The notes under the pieces were generated by a model, which was not told the DNA's origin, did not search any database, and was given only the letters and a program-made list of their open reading frames with translations. Position numbers and translations under genes: made by a program. A DNA stretch of 64,000 bases from Typhlomys cinereus. Its lineage: Eukaryota; Chordata; Mammalia; Rodentia; Platacanthomyidae. The stretch covers positions 6,018,630 to 6,082,629 of the forward strand of contig JALPQD010000075.1 of NCBI GenBank assembly GCA_023101885.1, in the 5' to 3' direction. Of the stretch, positions 1 to 11,690 are shown piece by piece (the first letter of the stretch is position 1; every line of letters starts with the position of its first letter).

Positions 1-848
1 AATATAGTCAACTGAATATATATCAAGACTTTCCGACACAGTCACACTGCTTCTGTGAACTACAGTAGTAATGTTTAATAAATACTATGCTGTTAGCCAC
101 AGTCACTCAACCTATCTTTAGAATTATCAATATTAACTAAAAAGAGAAAATCATTTTACTAATATCAGTAAAGACATTGGTTTCCTTTGAGATAATTATA
201 CTTCCATGAGTTAATAAGACTAAATAAAATCATCTTAATTTTGAAACATGTTCTTAAAGACTTAGTTTTTTTTTCTCTGAAAAATCATTTAACTAGAATT
301 TGTACAAAGAAAAAGGCCTAACTTTTTCTTTACCAACTTCACCTCTTCCTGTGTCCTTTTCTGTTAACAGAAATGACAGTACCTAATCACTGTCAGAAGT
401 CAAAAAACTAAATCAACATGAAACTGGACATTCTTTTTTTGAAGTATTGTACTTTTCATCATACGTTAAGCTTAAAAGAAAAAAATATCAAATTCCAGAG
501 CATCTGTGATTGATAAATAAAAAAATATAAGAACTAACTAACAATTATGGCTTAGTTTGTAATGAGGTCCAAGGAAAAGTTACTTGGACTATAATTAGGA
601 TTCATGTGCTAAAACTAAGGAAATACTTTTGCCCTTTAGTTTTTCTTCTGATGTAAGCAAGAAGTTATAGAAAAACTTGACATGGGATAAATCTGAAAAT
701 TTTTCAGTTCTTTTGAGGGAATAGTAAATCCATAAAACTTACATGTTCATTTCCTGGTATGTGTCTTTTCTTTACTTTCTGAAGAATGCAAGTATAAAAA
801 TAATGTAATACAAAGTAGACCCAAAATTTACATTTCAAAAGTAAAATT
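1..848. other. Unique AT-rich intron sequence
   Basis: No gene, RNA gene or recognisable repeat seen; only short A and T runs. Confidence 0.5.
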
Positions 849-947
849 AGGGCTGGAGATAGGGCTCAATGGTATAACACTTATCTAGCAAGCATATTTA
901 GGTTCAGTATCCAGTATTTAGAGGGGGGAAAAAGAGCAAACAAACAA
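849..947 (+). mobile_element. Old ID-like (tRNA-derived) SINE
   Basis: Starts GGGCTGGAGATAGGGCTCA, the tRNA-like A-box head shared by ID/B2/B4 elements, followed by a decayed B box (AGGTTCAGTATCC) and an A-rich tail. Monomeric and diverged. Confidence 0.7.
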
Positions 948-1697
948 CAATTTTATCTACAAGTGTAGAAAATATATGTCAAAATAAATGATAAATACAT
1001 ATAATATTGTAGCATTCCAAGATGACAACTGAGTAACTTATTTTTGGTCAATGTCCAAGCTTTTATACTACTCCACAAAGGTGTTTATGTTAAAAAAAAA
1101 AAAAACCAACTTGTAAATATCCATCAGTGATGATTCAAAGCATCACCCTTAGCATGTTCAGATTCTATAGAAAAATAAGGTCCTGAGATGCTTCATATCA
1201 AATACTCTCTCCAAAGCAACTTCATTGTCTAGGACAAAGAACCACAGATGCTATATACTGGAGCCACCTGCTGGTTTGTTTGTCTAAAACAGTGGTAAAC
1301 ACCAAGTGCTGTGCACACAGCACACCAAAGGGAAGATTTATATCCCACAGAAACGATGTGATCACAAGGCAGAACTCAACAGAAAAACACTAAGAGTTCA
1401 ATGCTATTAAGCAGGAAAATCTAACCTAGCTAGTCTCTAGAATTGTGTTATGTTTTCCCAACAGTGTTGACACCTAGACATGAATCCAAAACAAACTCAA
1501 ACTGTAAAACACAGCATGAGATTATTTACTCCTTATCTAGTTCTGGGAAGCTCAGGATAGGGAGACCTTCATTTCTACAGGAAACTGTCCTGTCAGCAAG
1601 GTAATGGTAGTTGCTCAGAAACATCAGTTTTAAAAAGAAAAAGAGTTAAACTCTATCACTAAGAGGAAACTGCAGCACACTGATGTTTAGTGACTCT
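948..1697. other. Unique intron sequence
   Basis: No coding potential recognised. A possible weak CTCF-like motif at 1261-1275 is discussed in the findings. Confidence 0.5.
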
Positions 1698-1800
1698 GGG
1701 TACAGGGGCATCTATCTGCCATCCCATTAACTACTTGGGAGGTTGAGGCAAGAAGATAACTATAGTCTAGTCAGCATAACAAGAATTAAAAAAAAAAAAA
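1698..1800 (+). mobile_element. B1 (7SL-derived) SINE, diverged
   Basis: The stretch reading ACTACTTGGGAGGTTGAGGC followed by AGAAGATAAC and TAGTCAGCATAACAAG matches the middle of B1/Alu-like elements, and it ends in a run of 13 A. Confidence 0.65.
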
Positions 1801-1884
1801 ACTCCTAAAAATAATTTCAAAGGAAGTAAAGAAAATCTGTTTTAATCAACTTTTACAAAAATCAAAACATGGGCTGGCAAAATG

Positions 1885-2480
1885 GATCAGAGGAAATGCA
1901 GTTCACCTGCACTGCTGCTGGTAAAATCACCATCAAACAGCTTAAGGGATGGATCAGGGCATTTATTTTCTCTTAGGATTCCTGGTTACAGCTGTCAGTC
2001 CAGCTTGGCAGAAGAACACGCACCAACACCACGGCCGCGGGAACTGGCCACGCCATTACTGCGTAACAGCCGAAAGAGGGACGATCCTTACTTGCCAGAC
2101 CAGCATGTCTGGCCAAGTGTAAACAAGGATGTCCCCTTTTCTCAAACGGTTCTCTCCATTTTATTTATCTGCCCATCTGCTCAGGGACTAGTCCCACCCA
2201 CCATAGGCTAGACCTTTCTCATCTCCTAATCAATTTCCTACAGGTTCATTTTGGGCTTAACTCAACTACAAATGTGCCCAGAGCTCAAATCTTCAACCGT
2301 CAAACTGACACCTGTATTTAACTATGATAGTTTGTATGCCTCCATACAAATAGGTCAATCTCAGTTCCCCAGGGCCCACATGCTCAAAGTAGAGCCTCAA
2401 CCTCCAAACTATTGTCCTGACCTCTATACATGCTGTAGCACAAACATACCTTTTCTCTTCTCTCTTTCTCACTATTAATT
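1885..2480 (-). mobile_element. MaLR/ERVL-type LTR
   Basis: Read on the minus strand it contains GGTGTCAGTTTGACGGTTGA, then a segment on aggregate similar to the LTR at 13990-14282, including GCTGGTCTGGCAAGTAAGGA. These are two copies of the same LTR family in opposite orientation. The edges are approximate. A short GGGCTGGCAAAATGG just before it (1870) could be an ID fragment. Confidence 0.65.
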
Positions 2481-3334
2481 AAAGGTAGGTAATTAAAAAA
2501 TAATAATAAAATAAATATATGCTTAAAGCATTATCTTCAATCTTAGCCTAACATGTATGATTATAAAAGCTATAACAATTCTAATGATGGTGGTGGTATT
2601 ATAGAAAATTTTATTCTAAGTTTGATTCTCAAAAAAAAATTCGGAATAGCCAGGCAAAATGACTTCAAAGATGCAACAGTGCAAAGTCTGTTGTGGGGTA
2701 AGTGACCACTTTCTGTGAGTATGATGCCTGTCCCCTGGAGACAATTCACATGTGGAACTATAAATTCAGTAAAAAGCTCATGCTGCGGAGCACAGGCCTG
2801 AACAGAAAAGTAACTGCTGTTGCTTTGCCAGATGGACATCATGTGTCCATTACATGGCCTTCTAAATAACTACGCTTATGCATATAGATTAGTGTGTCTG
2901 TCAGCACTGGGAAAATAGACTTACTTCTTTTTTACAATGGTCAATGGAGACTGAGAGACTCATACCTGGTCAATTTACTAAGAATAAGTGACTGAATGCC
3001 CAGCCATAAATGGGCCAGCCCACTCTTTCCAAGGCTCAGGAAATGTTGAGGAGGAATCAGAGGCATGCAGGAAGAGGTGCAGAATGCTGAATTCCAAGTA
3101 TGGTGTGGCTGTCTCACTGTCAAACTCACAGCAGCTGTGATGACCTGTATGAGATCTGAACAAGATTGGACCCCCTGGTACACTATCATAAAAGGAAGGG
3201 GCTGGTGGAGACCCACAAGTAACCAGCAGATGGAGAGATATGGACATTTTCTTCCATGGTGTAGCCAATAGTAAGAAGCAGATGCTCTAGTAAATAACCC
3301 TAATGAAACTCATTGAGTCAAAAGGAAAAAAAAA
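2481..3334. other. Mostly unassigned sequence
   Basis: The right part, from about 2940, may belong to the 3' UTR of the old L1 listed next. No gene recognised. Confidence 0.4.
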
Positions 3335-3510
3335 AAAACAGTAAAGAAGAAGATGGGCTAGTTGAGAGAGGAAGGAATTAGCAGGGGCAGAAAGGAGAAC
3401 AAAAGAAGGTAAGAGTGTAAATGATTGAAATACATTGTTTATGAAAGTGAAAGTGTCATAATGAAATCGGTTATGTATAAATTATGTACTAATATATATT
3501 TTTTTAAAAC
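3335..3510 (+). mobile_element. Old L1 3' end (Lx-like)
   Basis: The order 'gattgaaatacattgtttatg', then a run similar to GTCATAATGAAATC, then ATGTATAAATTATG and a TAATATAT tail resembles the 3' terminus of old rodent L1 (Lx-type) elements. The assignment rests on memory of that family's 3' end and could be wrong. Confidence 0.45.
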
Positions 3511-6114
3511 AAGGGACAAGTTAAGTCATTGAGCTAGAAAGACACACTAGAATCCAGCAGGAAAATCAACTTCTTCCCCCAATCCATGAAGAACCAATAA
3601 ACCCCACATTACGGAAATGCAATTAGCAAGCTACCATATATACACCCTGCCTACTCTGGCTGAACTGGGAGAAGAACCAGGTACAGATTCCAGAGGCTGT
3701 TCTCCACCCTTGTCAAAGCACTCCACATTCCTGACTCATCCCAAAGTTTCAAGGCCACACCGCTCACCCAGTGGAAAGGCTGAACGGAAAAGAGGCTTCA
3801 AAGGATGTCTCTATTCATCAGCTTGCCGAGGGCCTCTGTGGAGGGAAGAATGCTATTAAAAGTCTAGTTTCTGAGGAAGGTAGACAGTTTCAGGGAAAGA
3901 CCATTTGGCTGGAAGGAGGAGGCTTTGTTGCCAGCTGTTCCTGAGCTCCCCTCCCTGTGTGGTCTCCAGTAAGCTGCTAAACCTGACCGCTTCAAGGGCC
4001 AGGTCTATAAAAATGATGACATTTCCCATAAAAGCACCCGCCTGGCTCTGCACTGTTTGCCTTCGCAGGGGAGCAGTGGCTAGAGAAGCCCTGGCTTTTG
4101 CTGTGAATAAATCAAAACGTGTGGTGTGCACTCCGCACTCTCCCCAGTGCAAATCCAAGTGTCCCACTTCCTTGTAGCATTCAAGGTTGACAAATGGCTT
4201 TTGTCACATTTCCTGATTCCAAGAGCTTCTTCACACAGCCTTGGGGAGAAATGGTAGAGATTTTATAAAGTCTGCAGCAAGGTGTAAGTAACAAAAGAGA
4301 GTCCTATCTGTAGATGGAAGACTAATTCCTTCTCACAAAGGGCCACAATTCAGGACAAATGCCACTATCTGTTTGATTTCTTCAAGAAGGTGTGATTGAG
4401 AAACATTATTAGCGGAAGACAACAAACACCAGAGACTGAAAAGCCTGAGTTCAAATAATAACAGCGTCACTTATGGTCAAGGAAAAGCTACACAAAATAA
4501 CTTTTGGGCCATTCTTGTCCCTCCCATCTGTAAAAATAGAAATAGTATACATGACCCACAGGCTCGCTGTAAGTGTACTGCAAGGTTTGCAGGACCCAGT
4601 AAAATAAGCAGTCACTGGAGGCAGAGGTCAAACCAGGACCAGCCAATAAGGAAAACAACAAAAAGGGCAGTAGGGGTTAATTTCCTGTCCATAGTGAGAA
4701 ATCTGGTTAGGTGTTTTTAGACATACATACACAAATTATGCAATTCTTGGCAATGATCTGCATCATCACTACCTGCTTCTTAACAGGAAAGAATATTTGT
4801 TAGAAAATTAAACATATCAAAACACTGAAAAGTTTTAAGGACCTTGCCATGAACTAATTTACTTTGCATTTGCTCAACAACAGAGTTTTTAATCTGTTGC
4901 TATTTTTTATCTTTCTCTCTGATCTTTCTTTTCTAAAATATGAATGCATGCTAGGGCTCTTCAGTGACCACCAAGTATAACACAGTATGAATTTTCTCAT
5001 TACCGAACTAGTTACTGAACTAGGAACAAAGATGAGAACTTATTAATAAAGAAGAGCAGGGCTGCAAAGGACTGAGTATAGAAATTTTTACTTTATTGAA
5101 ATTGAAAAGAATAAAGTATAAACTTTGGTATTTTACAGAATTAGGACATTATGACTGTTAAATTACAAAATAATTGTTACATAGAAAATAAGTTATAAAA
5201 TAAATTCTTCAATTAGGATTATGATAACTTCAACAAGACATGAAAAAAAAAGAGCATTTTGAAACTCACTGTATCTACAGCAGAAAGTGTGAATACCTTG
5301 GACCTTCACTACTAGAATTATGTCATTCCATCTATGAGATCTCTCTGGCCAGTATCTAGGACCATTCTTAGTAATGAGGAGAAGGGCAGAAAGGGAAACA
5401 AGATCATTAAATAGGTTTGGTAAAGACTGCTGTACTTACTAGGATCCATATGTTTACAAGAGTTTGACACTGCTACCCTGGACAGAAAGCACAGTATCGT
5501 TATTCATAAAGCTCAATCTTTAATTTCTATTCATTTCCCTACCCTACAATATCTGAAAATACAATTTCCTTTTTCATAAAGACTTTATAATCCAACACTG
5601 TTCATTTCTTAATGGTCATAATGGTAAAAATATTTGGACTATTTATTTACTTTATGTTATATTTACTTTCACATTTACAATACAAGCTGCTGTTTATTCA
5701 ATAATTGACATTTTCTAAAATCCATTTAATGAAAAAAGATCTAGTTTTATGGATGGCAATAAAAATTAAGTATTATACTAAAATGTTAGACTGTAACAGG
5801 AACTCAAAATAAATTTACTCTCTGACACAACAACTCCCAGACAGAAACAGAACTCTATAAAATATAAATCAGATGTATTCCACTGGCCTCCCACTTCACG
5901 TGAAATAAAGTATAACCCTGATACTACAAAATCTAATACACTATGCTCCATGCTTACTTCTGCCACTTGAATGCTCTGTTCTCTCTCATTCCCATTCACT
6001 GTCTACTCTCATGTACTGTGCTTGAGCGCAGCTTGCTGCCTGATGCACTTCCTCCAGGCTGCTGTCTCCTGTCCCCAGTTCAGCTCCTATGACATCTCCT
6101 GGGCCCAAGTCAAT
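3511..6114. other. Unique intron sequence
   Basis: No repeats or genes recognised. The part at 3890-4190 is less AT-rich and of higher complexity than its surroundings and is flagged as a candidate conserved element. Confidence 0.5.
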
Positions 6115-6127
6115 CCAATCTCTTTTC

Positions 6128-6182
<55 letters not shown>

Positions 6183-6488
6183 CCTACCTACCTACCTATC
6201 TATCTACCTATCTATCTGGCTGTCTGTGAGTGCATGCGTGCGTGCATGCATGTGTCAGAGGACACTGTGTGTCCCTGTGGAGGACCAAGGGTGACTTTGC
6301 AAATCATCCTGGATTGTTTCTACCTCCTTCTTGCTTTGCTCTGGTATTTCCCAGGCTCTGCCCACCAGGGCTGGAAGTGCAAGCCACAGCCATTTACGCC
6401 TGGCATTTTTAGGTGGAATCTGGGATCTGAACTCAGGATCTTCCGCTTGCAAGACAGAGTCTTAACCCCTGAGCTATCTCTCCAGCCC
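6128..6488 (-). mobile_element. Older dimeric IDL-Geo-type SINE with (GATA)n tail
   Basis: Minus-strand head GGGGCTGGAGAGATAGCTCA with A and B boxes, then the right monomer of the older subfamily (GGTCCTCCACAGGGACACAC), then a tail that has become a (GATA)n microsatellite at 6129-6217. A perfect 13-bp target duplication, CCAATCTCTTTTC, flanks the whole unit at 6115-6127 and 6489-6501. This proves the microsatellite belongs to the SINE tail. Confidence 0.88.
6129..6217. repeat. (TATC)n microsatellite
   Basis: About 22 tetranucleotide units, including a TACC variant block. It forms the 3' tail of the SINE at 6128-6488. Confidence 0.95.
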
Positions 6489-6588
6489 CCAATCTCTTTT
6501 CACAAAATTATTTTCACAATATTCATCATTGTTGAAATTATCTTCTGAAATTATCTAATTTCAGAATTCTTTGCTTGGGTACAAATTC

Positions 6589-6724
6589 TTTTTTTATTAT
6601 TTATTTATTTATTATTTATTCAATTGTGCGTGTATACGTGTGTGCACATGTGTGTATGTATGTGTGTGTGTGTAGAACCACGGACGAATTCGGGAACCAC
6701 CATAGACGCCTCCACCTCCTTCTT
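6589..6724 (-). mobile_element. Young dimeric SINE, truncated (right monomer only)
   Basis: Carries the young-subfamily signature GAACCACGGACGAATTCGGG next to a TG-rich stretch and an A/T tail, then stops at about 6724 before the tRNA-like half. It is a 5'-truncated copy on the minus strand. Confidence 0.8.
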
Positions 6725-7632
6725 GAACAGCAAGTTCTTATCTACTAGTTAACAGTTTTCAGGAATACCTAGAAGAATTAGTGGGTATAAAGCAAATATG
6801 GAAATATTTGTCAAAAAATAAATAGGTTAACAGAAAGTTAGGATTCTCAAAGATTAATAGTAAAACCTAAGCCAAATAGTAAATGCTATTCCAAACCATA
6901 GAGAGCAGCCTAAAAACTGGGCAGCGTATCACATACCCATGAGCACTGTAACCAGGCAGCCCAAATACAGGTATAAGCATCTCTACTCACACATTTATTA
7001 ACAATATTTACTACATGCCTAGTATATCAGATGTTAGTCTAGACAGTAGAAAATCTAGCAAAAACACACTTCTATACTTCTCCATATATGCTCTATAGGA
7101 AGGAGACAGATAAGAAACAAATAAAAACAAGGTGGGGAAAGGGAATGGGAAGGGAAGAGACTGCAGAGCTCAGGGTTCATGAGAAGGTGACCTTTCACAG
7201 GAGCTAAGAATGGAGAAAACATACCACAGGAACACCTGAGGTCAGATCATCTAGGCAATACCAAGGTCTTAAGAGGCAGGACCATGCTTGAGCCATCCAA
7301 AAACAGTAAGGGGCCAGCCTGATTGAAGCCAGCCAAGGAAAGCAGAAAAGTGAGGACGATGATGCAACAGGAACAAAAGGAAGGACTTGACTTGTCTGAG
7401 TAGAAAAGTCACTGGAAATTTTGGGGGAGAGGGCAACATGACCTGGCTGATACCTAAAAGGCACTCTGGACACTGTCGAAAATCTAGGGATGCATGGAGA
7501 GTACAGGAAATGCTACCAGGAATCTGGTAGAAGGGAAGGTCTTGCTGTATAGGATGCTTGAGGCACATGGTCCTTATGTTCACCAGAGGGCTAGTAAGCT
7601 CTTTCCCAAGTAATGAAAATTTCCATCTATGT
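6725..7632. other. Unique intron sequence
   Basis: No gene or repeat recognised. Open frames on the minus strand near 7200-7650 have no recognisable protein. Confidence 0.5.
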
Positions 7633-7847
7633 GGGCTGGAGAGATGGCTCAAGGGTTAAGCCTCGGCTTCACAAGCAGAAGGGCCCAAGTTCGGAATTCA
7701 GGTAAAAGGGTTGGGCAAAAACAGTAGTAGGCTTCATTTCAGGCCCTGGTGGGCAGAGCCTGGGAAACACTAGAGCAAAGCAAAGAAAAAGTAGAACAAA
7801 CCAGGATGATTCTGATACACACATACAAACACACCTGAAAAAAAGGA
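7633..7847 (+). mobile_element. Older dimeric IDL-Geo-type SINE
   Basis: Head GGGCTGGAGAGATGGCTCAA, then GGCCCTGGTGGGCAGAGCCT and CAGGATGATTCTGATACACA of the older right monomer. Imperfect target duplication (ATTTCCATCTATGT versus ATTTTCATCTACAT). Confidence 0.82.
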
Positions 7848-7960
7848 ATATTTTCATCTACATAGGTAGATTAGACTATCATGTTCTGTTAGACACAGAC
7901 ATCTTTAGATATGTAATGTAAACACTGAATTTCATGGTTAGAATAGCAAACAAATATTGC

Positions 7961-8575
7961 CAGGGATTTAAAAAAAGAGCTCAAAGGTTAAGACTTTGCC
8001 TCTTAAGCAGAAAGTCCTGAGTTCAGGGCTGGAGAGGTGGCTCAGAGGTTAAGCCTCCGCCTTGCAGGCGGAAGGTCCTGAGTTCGGATCCCAGGTCCCA
8101 CGTATAGACACCAGGCGGAAGCAGGGGCGGCCTGCGTTTCTGGTTCTGGTAGGGCGGAGCCTGTGAATCCCGGGGCAGAGGAAGTGGATGCGTCCATGGT
8201 GGTTCCCGAAATTCGTCCGTGGTTCTACGCGCACACACATACATACGCACACACGCACAATTGAATTAAAAAAAAAAAGAATAATACATTTAAAAAAAAA
8301 AAAAAAAAAAGAAAGTCCTGAGTTCAGATCCCAGGTCCCACACAAAAATGCCAGACAGAAACTGTAGAGACCTGCACTTCCAACCCTGGTGGGCAGACCC
8401 TGGTGGGCAGAGCCTGGGAAATCCCAGAGCAAAACGAAAAGGAGGTAGAAGCAATCCAGGATGATTTGCAAAGTCACCCTTGGTCCTCCACAGGGACACA
8501 CAGTGCCTTTTCACTCACACACACACACACACATGCACGCACACGCGCACATGCACGCATGCACAAAATAAAGTT
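7961..8575 (+). mobile_element. Older dimeric SINE split by a younger one
   Basis: The left part (7961-8026) has the decayed head and B-box region. The right part (8328-8575) carries the older right monomer with TGGTCCTCCACAGGGACACA and a CA-rich tail. The break is exactly at the 17-bp duplication made by the insertion at 8027-8310. The right part also carries a short local duplication of CCTGGTGGGCAGA. Confidence 0.88.
8027..8310 (+). mobile_element. Young dimeric IDL-Geo-type SINE, nested
   Basis: Full-length young copy: head with A box TGGCTCAGAGG and B box GAGTTCGGATCC, a CpG-bearing right monomer including CCGTGGTTCTACGCGC, and a poly(A) tail of 18 A. Flanked by a perfect 17-bp duplication GAAAGTCCTGAGTTCAG (8010-8026 and 8311-8327) that lies inside the older SINE. 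Confidence 0.95.
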
Positions 8576-11427
8576 AGAAAAAAGATAAATATTTTTAAAA
8601 ATTTTAAAAAGAGAAAGAAGATATAAACAAATATATACATTTTACAAATATATATATATATATTATACAAATATATAAACAAGTGAAATTCCATAGAAAG
8701 GACAACTTTCCTAAAGGAGAATTTCACACAATGACAGATTTCTAAATATATCAAGCAAAAAACAACACATAAATTTATGGAAGAGATATGTGAGCCCAAG
8801 GAGGATGCAGTTCTTCAGTGGACTTTTCCTTGAAGTATGTCACTCAGTGTAGCTCCCTCAGGGTAAGAACCCCAGATGTAGTAGAACCCAAAGTCATGGT
8901 CTATTTTAAGCTATGAGGGTGACACTTCAGAGAGTCTCCTGCTATATGTGGATTCCATGAGGATCCACAGTTCTGCAATACAACTCTCAATGCCGTGAGC
9001 TTGTTCCGCAGGCCAGCAGCAGCTAGGCCAGGGCCCATCACACATACTGAGGCAAAACTGGGCAAACTAACTAGTAAGTGTCTGAGCATAAGCGCAAATG
9101 TCTGCCTAAACTTGAAAGATCAAATTTTATATACTGCTTATCAATGTTATATACTGCTTATCAATGTTATGAGTCCAAAGAGTTAAATATGGTAATTCCA
9201 TATTGTTTAAACTTAACACATGTTATAAAGAACAAAACATAAATTACTCAGTTTGCAGTAATCTCACTTATTTTAAATAAAGGGGAGACTCATTTTTAGA
9301 GCCTGTTATAGAGCAGTTCTAATTGCATGACAAAGATGAGCAGAAAACAGAGATTTCTTAGAAACTTCCCAACTCCCACAAAGGAAGTCTCCCCCAGATT
9401 CAACAGTAATTTAGTTTTAGCTATAAACAAGTACTCACAATATTCTGTCTAATTTTTGATGTGGCAACTTAGAAATATTAACCTTATAAAGCTATCCCTC
9501 AAATAATTCAAGTAAAAAAAATGCTTCATGAATTCGCAGAAGAGGTAAGTGTATCTATGAGGGAATGGGGAGAGCTCCTCGGTGCTTCTTGAGAGCCTCC
9601 CAGAGGGAAGGGCGAAATGTCCTTACTGTACTGGAATCAGGTTCTTCCTGACATCCAAGCTGTCCAACTCAATATACAGACATCAATGTGGCAGCAAAAC
9701 TAATATGACTTGATGCCTCAGATGCACAGATGAAATGAAGGGTGTGTTAAGGATGGAAAGATGAAATTATTTCAAAGACTATTAACCATACAGAAAGTAG
9801 TTTTAGAGGGAAAAGTTGCAACATTTGTACTTAGTATATGCAGTTGGGATACTTTTCCAATGCTACCTTCATCAGCCATTATTATTGTCATTAGTAGGCA
9901 TAGGTTTAAAATAATGAATGGAAAATGAGTGATTTAGATGTGAGCTTCGCAGTCACATAATGCTGTCACAGTTCCTCTCGGTTCCTCCCTCTCCGTTCTT
10001 CCATCCCCACCATACAACCTTCTCTGGCGTAGTATGACTGAATGTCTAGTTTAAGCCAAATGTCTGTTCAGCTACCTCTGGACTCTGTTTGCCTTAAGTC
10101 TGAGAGCAAGAAAAACAAGTAAACCATGAGCAGTCACGGCAGCCACAGCACTGGGACGAGCGCGTACACATACCCCAGTCCACATACTCTGGCATGGGAT
10201 ATGAGGGCCATTGAGAAGTTCAACTAGATACAGTAAGTGCTTCTGCTCTGAAACTCCTCCTGCTCTAAGAGGGGGTGATCCCTTAACTTCAAGCTGGAAC
10301 TCGATGGAGTAGCTAGAGCAGAGGAGGAAATAGTATCAGCCCCCAGACTAGTGGAAGAAGCAACCACGGCCTCTTGCAAAAAGTCACCTGAGTCAAAATA
10401 ACGATGGCGCTTGAATGAGGACTGAACGCCTCTTTGCCGTGAGCACTATGCTCTGTTTTCATCTGAAAGATGTCTAAGAACTGCTCTTGTATGCCTTGAA
10501 TGGTTCGCACTTGTTAACTTTATAGGAATGTATGTTCATAGGAAGTCTGTTAATCAAATTGCCAACATAAATTACTTTTCCTCATTTTTGAAGGCTTGTC
10601 CAATTAATAAAAGACTGATGCTTATGCATTGGAGTTATTTTAGGCCACTGGGGGGGGGTTTCAGGGGAGTTAACATTTATTGATTCAATGCCGTTTCTCC
10701 TGTCACTTTGAAGACATTTATTCCATTTTGAAATGAAAAATGATGGTAAAATTGGAAAAGAATATGCAAGAAAAGAAAATTTTGAAAACAATTCTCCAAT
10801 TTAAAAATAATACGAACTTCCCTGTCAGATTTTACTGCCAGCAGTTATTTAAACTTGTGCCTAGTACAAGTCAGCAGCCCAGAGGCCCATATTCACAGGA
10901 AACCAGAGCATTTATGATTGAGTTCCTGTTATTGACTAATTTTCAGACACAGACAGTAGGTCCCTGTGAGATCCCTGTGTGAACACTGCTGTGGCATTTA
11001 GACTGCAGATTTTGGTTTTTTTTAATAACTTTTAAAACAATGCTTTCTGTAAATACTTTTTAAAAATAGCTTCTATTTTATTTCATGCTTCTAACTTGTA
11101 GAGAACAGAAATATAAGTAGCTTTAGGCTGACTCCAATAGCTTTGTTATGTTTTCTTGGTAGATAAATGCACTTTGATCCAAAACTATATAATAAGATAA
11201 GATACTTGGGAGCTTACAAGGAAAACATCTTAGCAAAAGTACAAGAAACAATTTTAAATGATCACATATGTAAGAATAAAAGTTGACACTAAGTTAAAAC
11301 TTAGTAAGTACAGACTAGCCTACATCTACAATTTAACTTTTTCTTTCAAAGGTGGGGATGGAAGGAGATATAACTGCCTTTGAGGCTAAGTTCAGTTATC
11401 TTTGTAGAACCTAAAAGCGGCTGCTTT
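8576..11427. other. Unique intron sequence
   Basis: A short A-rich and (TA)n stretch follows the SINE, up to about 8680. A 20-bp perfect tandem duplication lies at 9129-9168. No gene recognised. Confidence 0.5.
9129..9168. repeat. 20-bp tandem duplication
   Basis: Two adjacent copies of TATATACTGCTTATCAATGT. Confidence 0.9.
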
Positions 11428-11690
11428 GGGCTGAAGACATGACTCTAGGGTTAAGACTCTGCCTCACAAGCATTAGATCCTGAGTTCAGATTCTAGGTCC
11501 CATGTAAAAAACTCCAGGTGGAAACTACAGTGAGCTGTACTGCCAGCCCTGGGGGGTGGACCCTGGAAAATCACAGAAATAAACCAAAAGGAATAGAAAC
11601 AATTCAGGGACACACAGCACCCTCTGATACACACAGTGCACATGCGTGCACACACTAGATAGACAGGCAGACAGACAGACAGACATTTTA
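11428..11690 (+). mobile_element. Older dimeric IDL-Geo-type SINE
   Basis: Decayed head GGGCTGAAGACATGACTCTA, B-box region GAGTTCAGATTC, older right monomer, and a tail with a (GACA)n repeat. Confidence 0.82.

Noticed and set aside
8049..8514. Minus-strand frames of 75-150 codons
   Set aside because: They lie entirely within nested SINEs; the same frames recur in the other SINE copies at 22, 32, 39, 42 and 43 kb.
9520..9555. U6 snRNA 3'-end-like stretch (TGCTTCATGAATTCGC)
   Set aside because: Only about 16 bases resemble the end of U6; the remainder of the RNA is absent on either strand.
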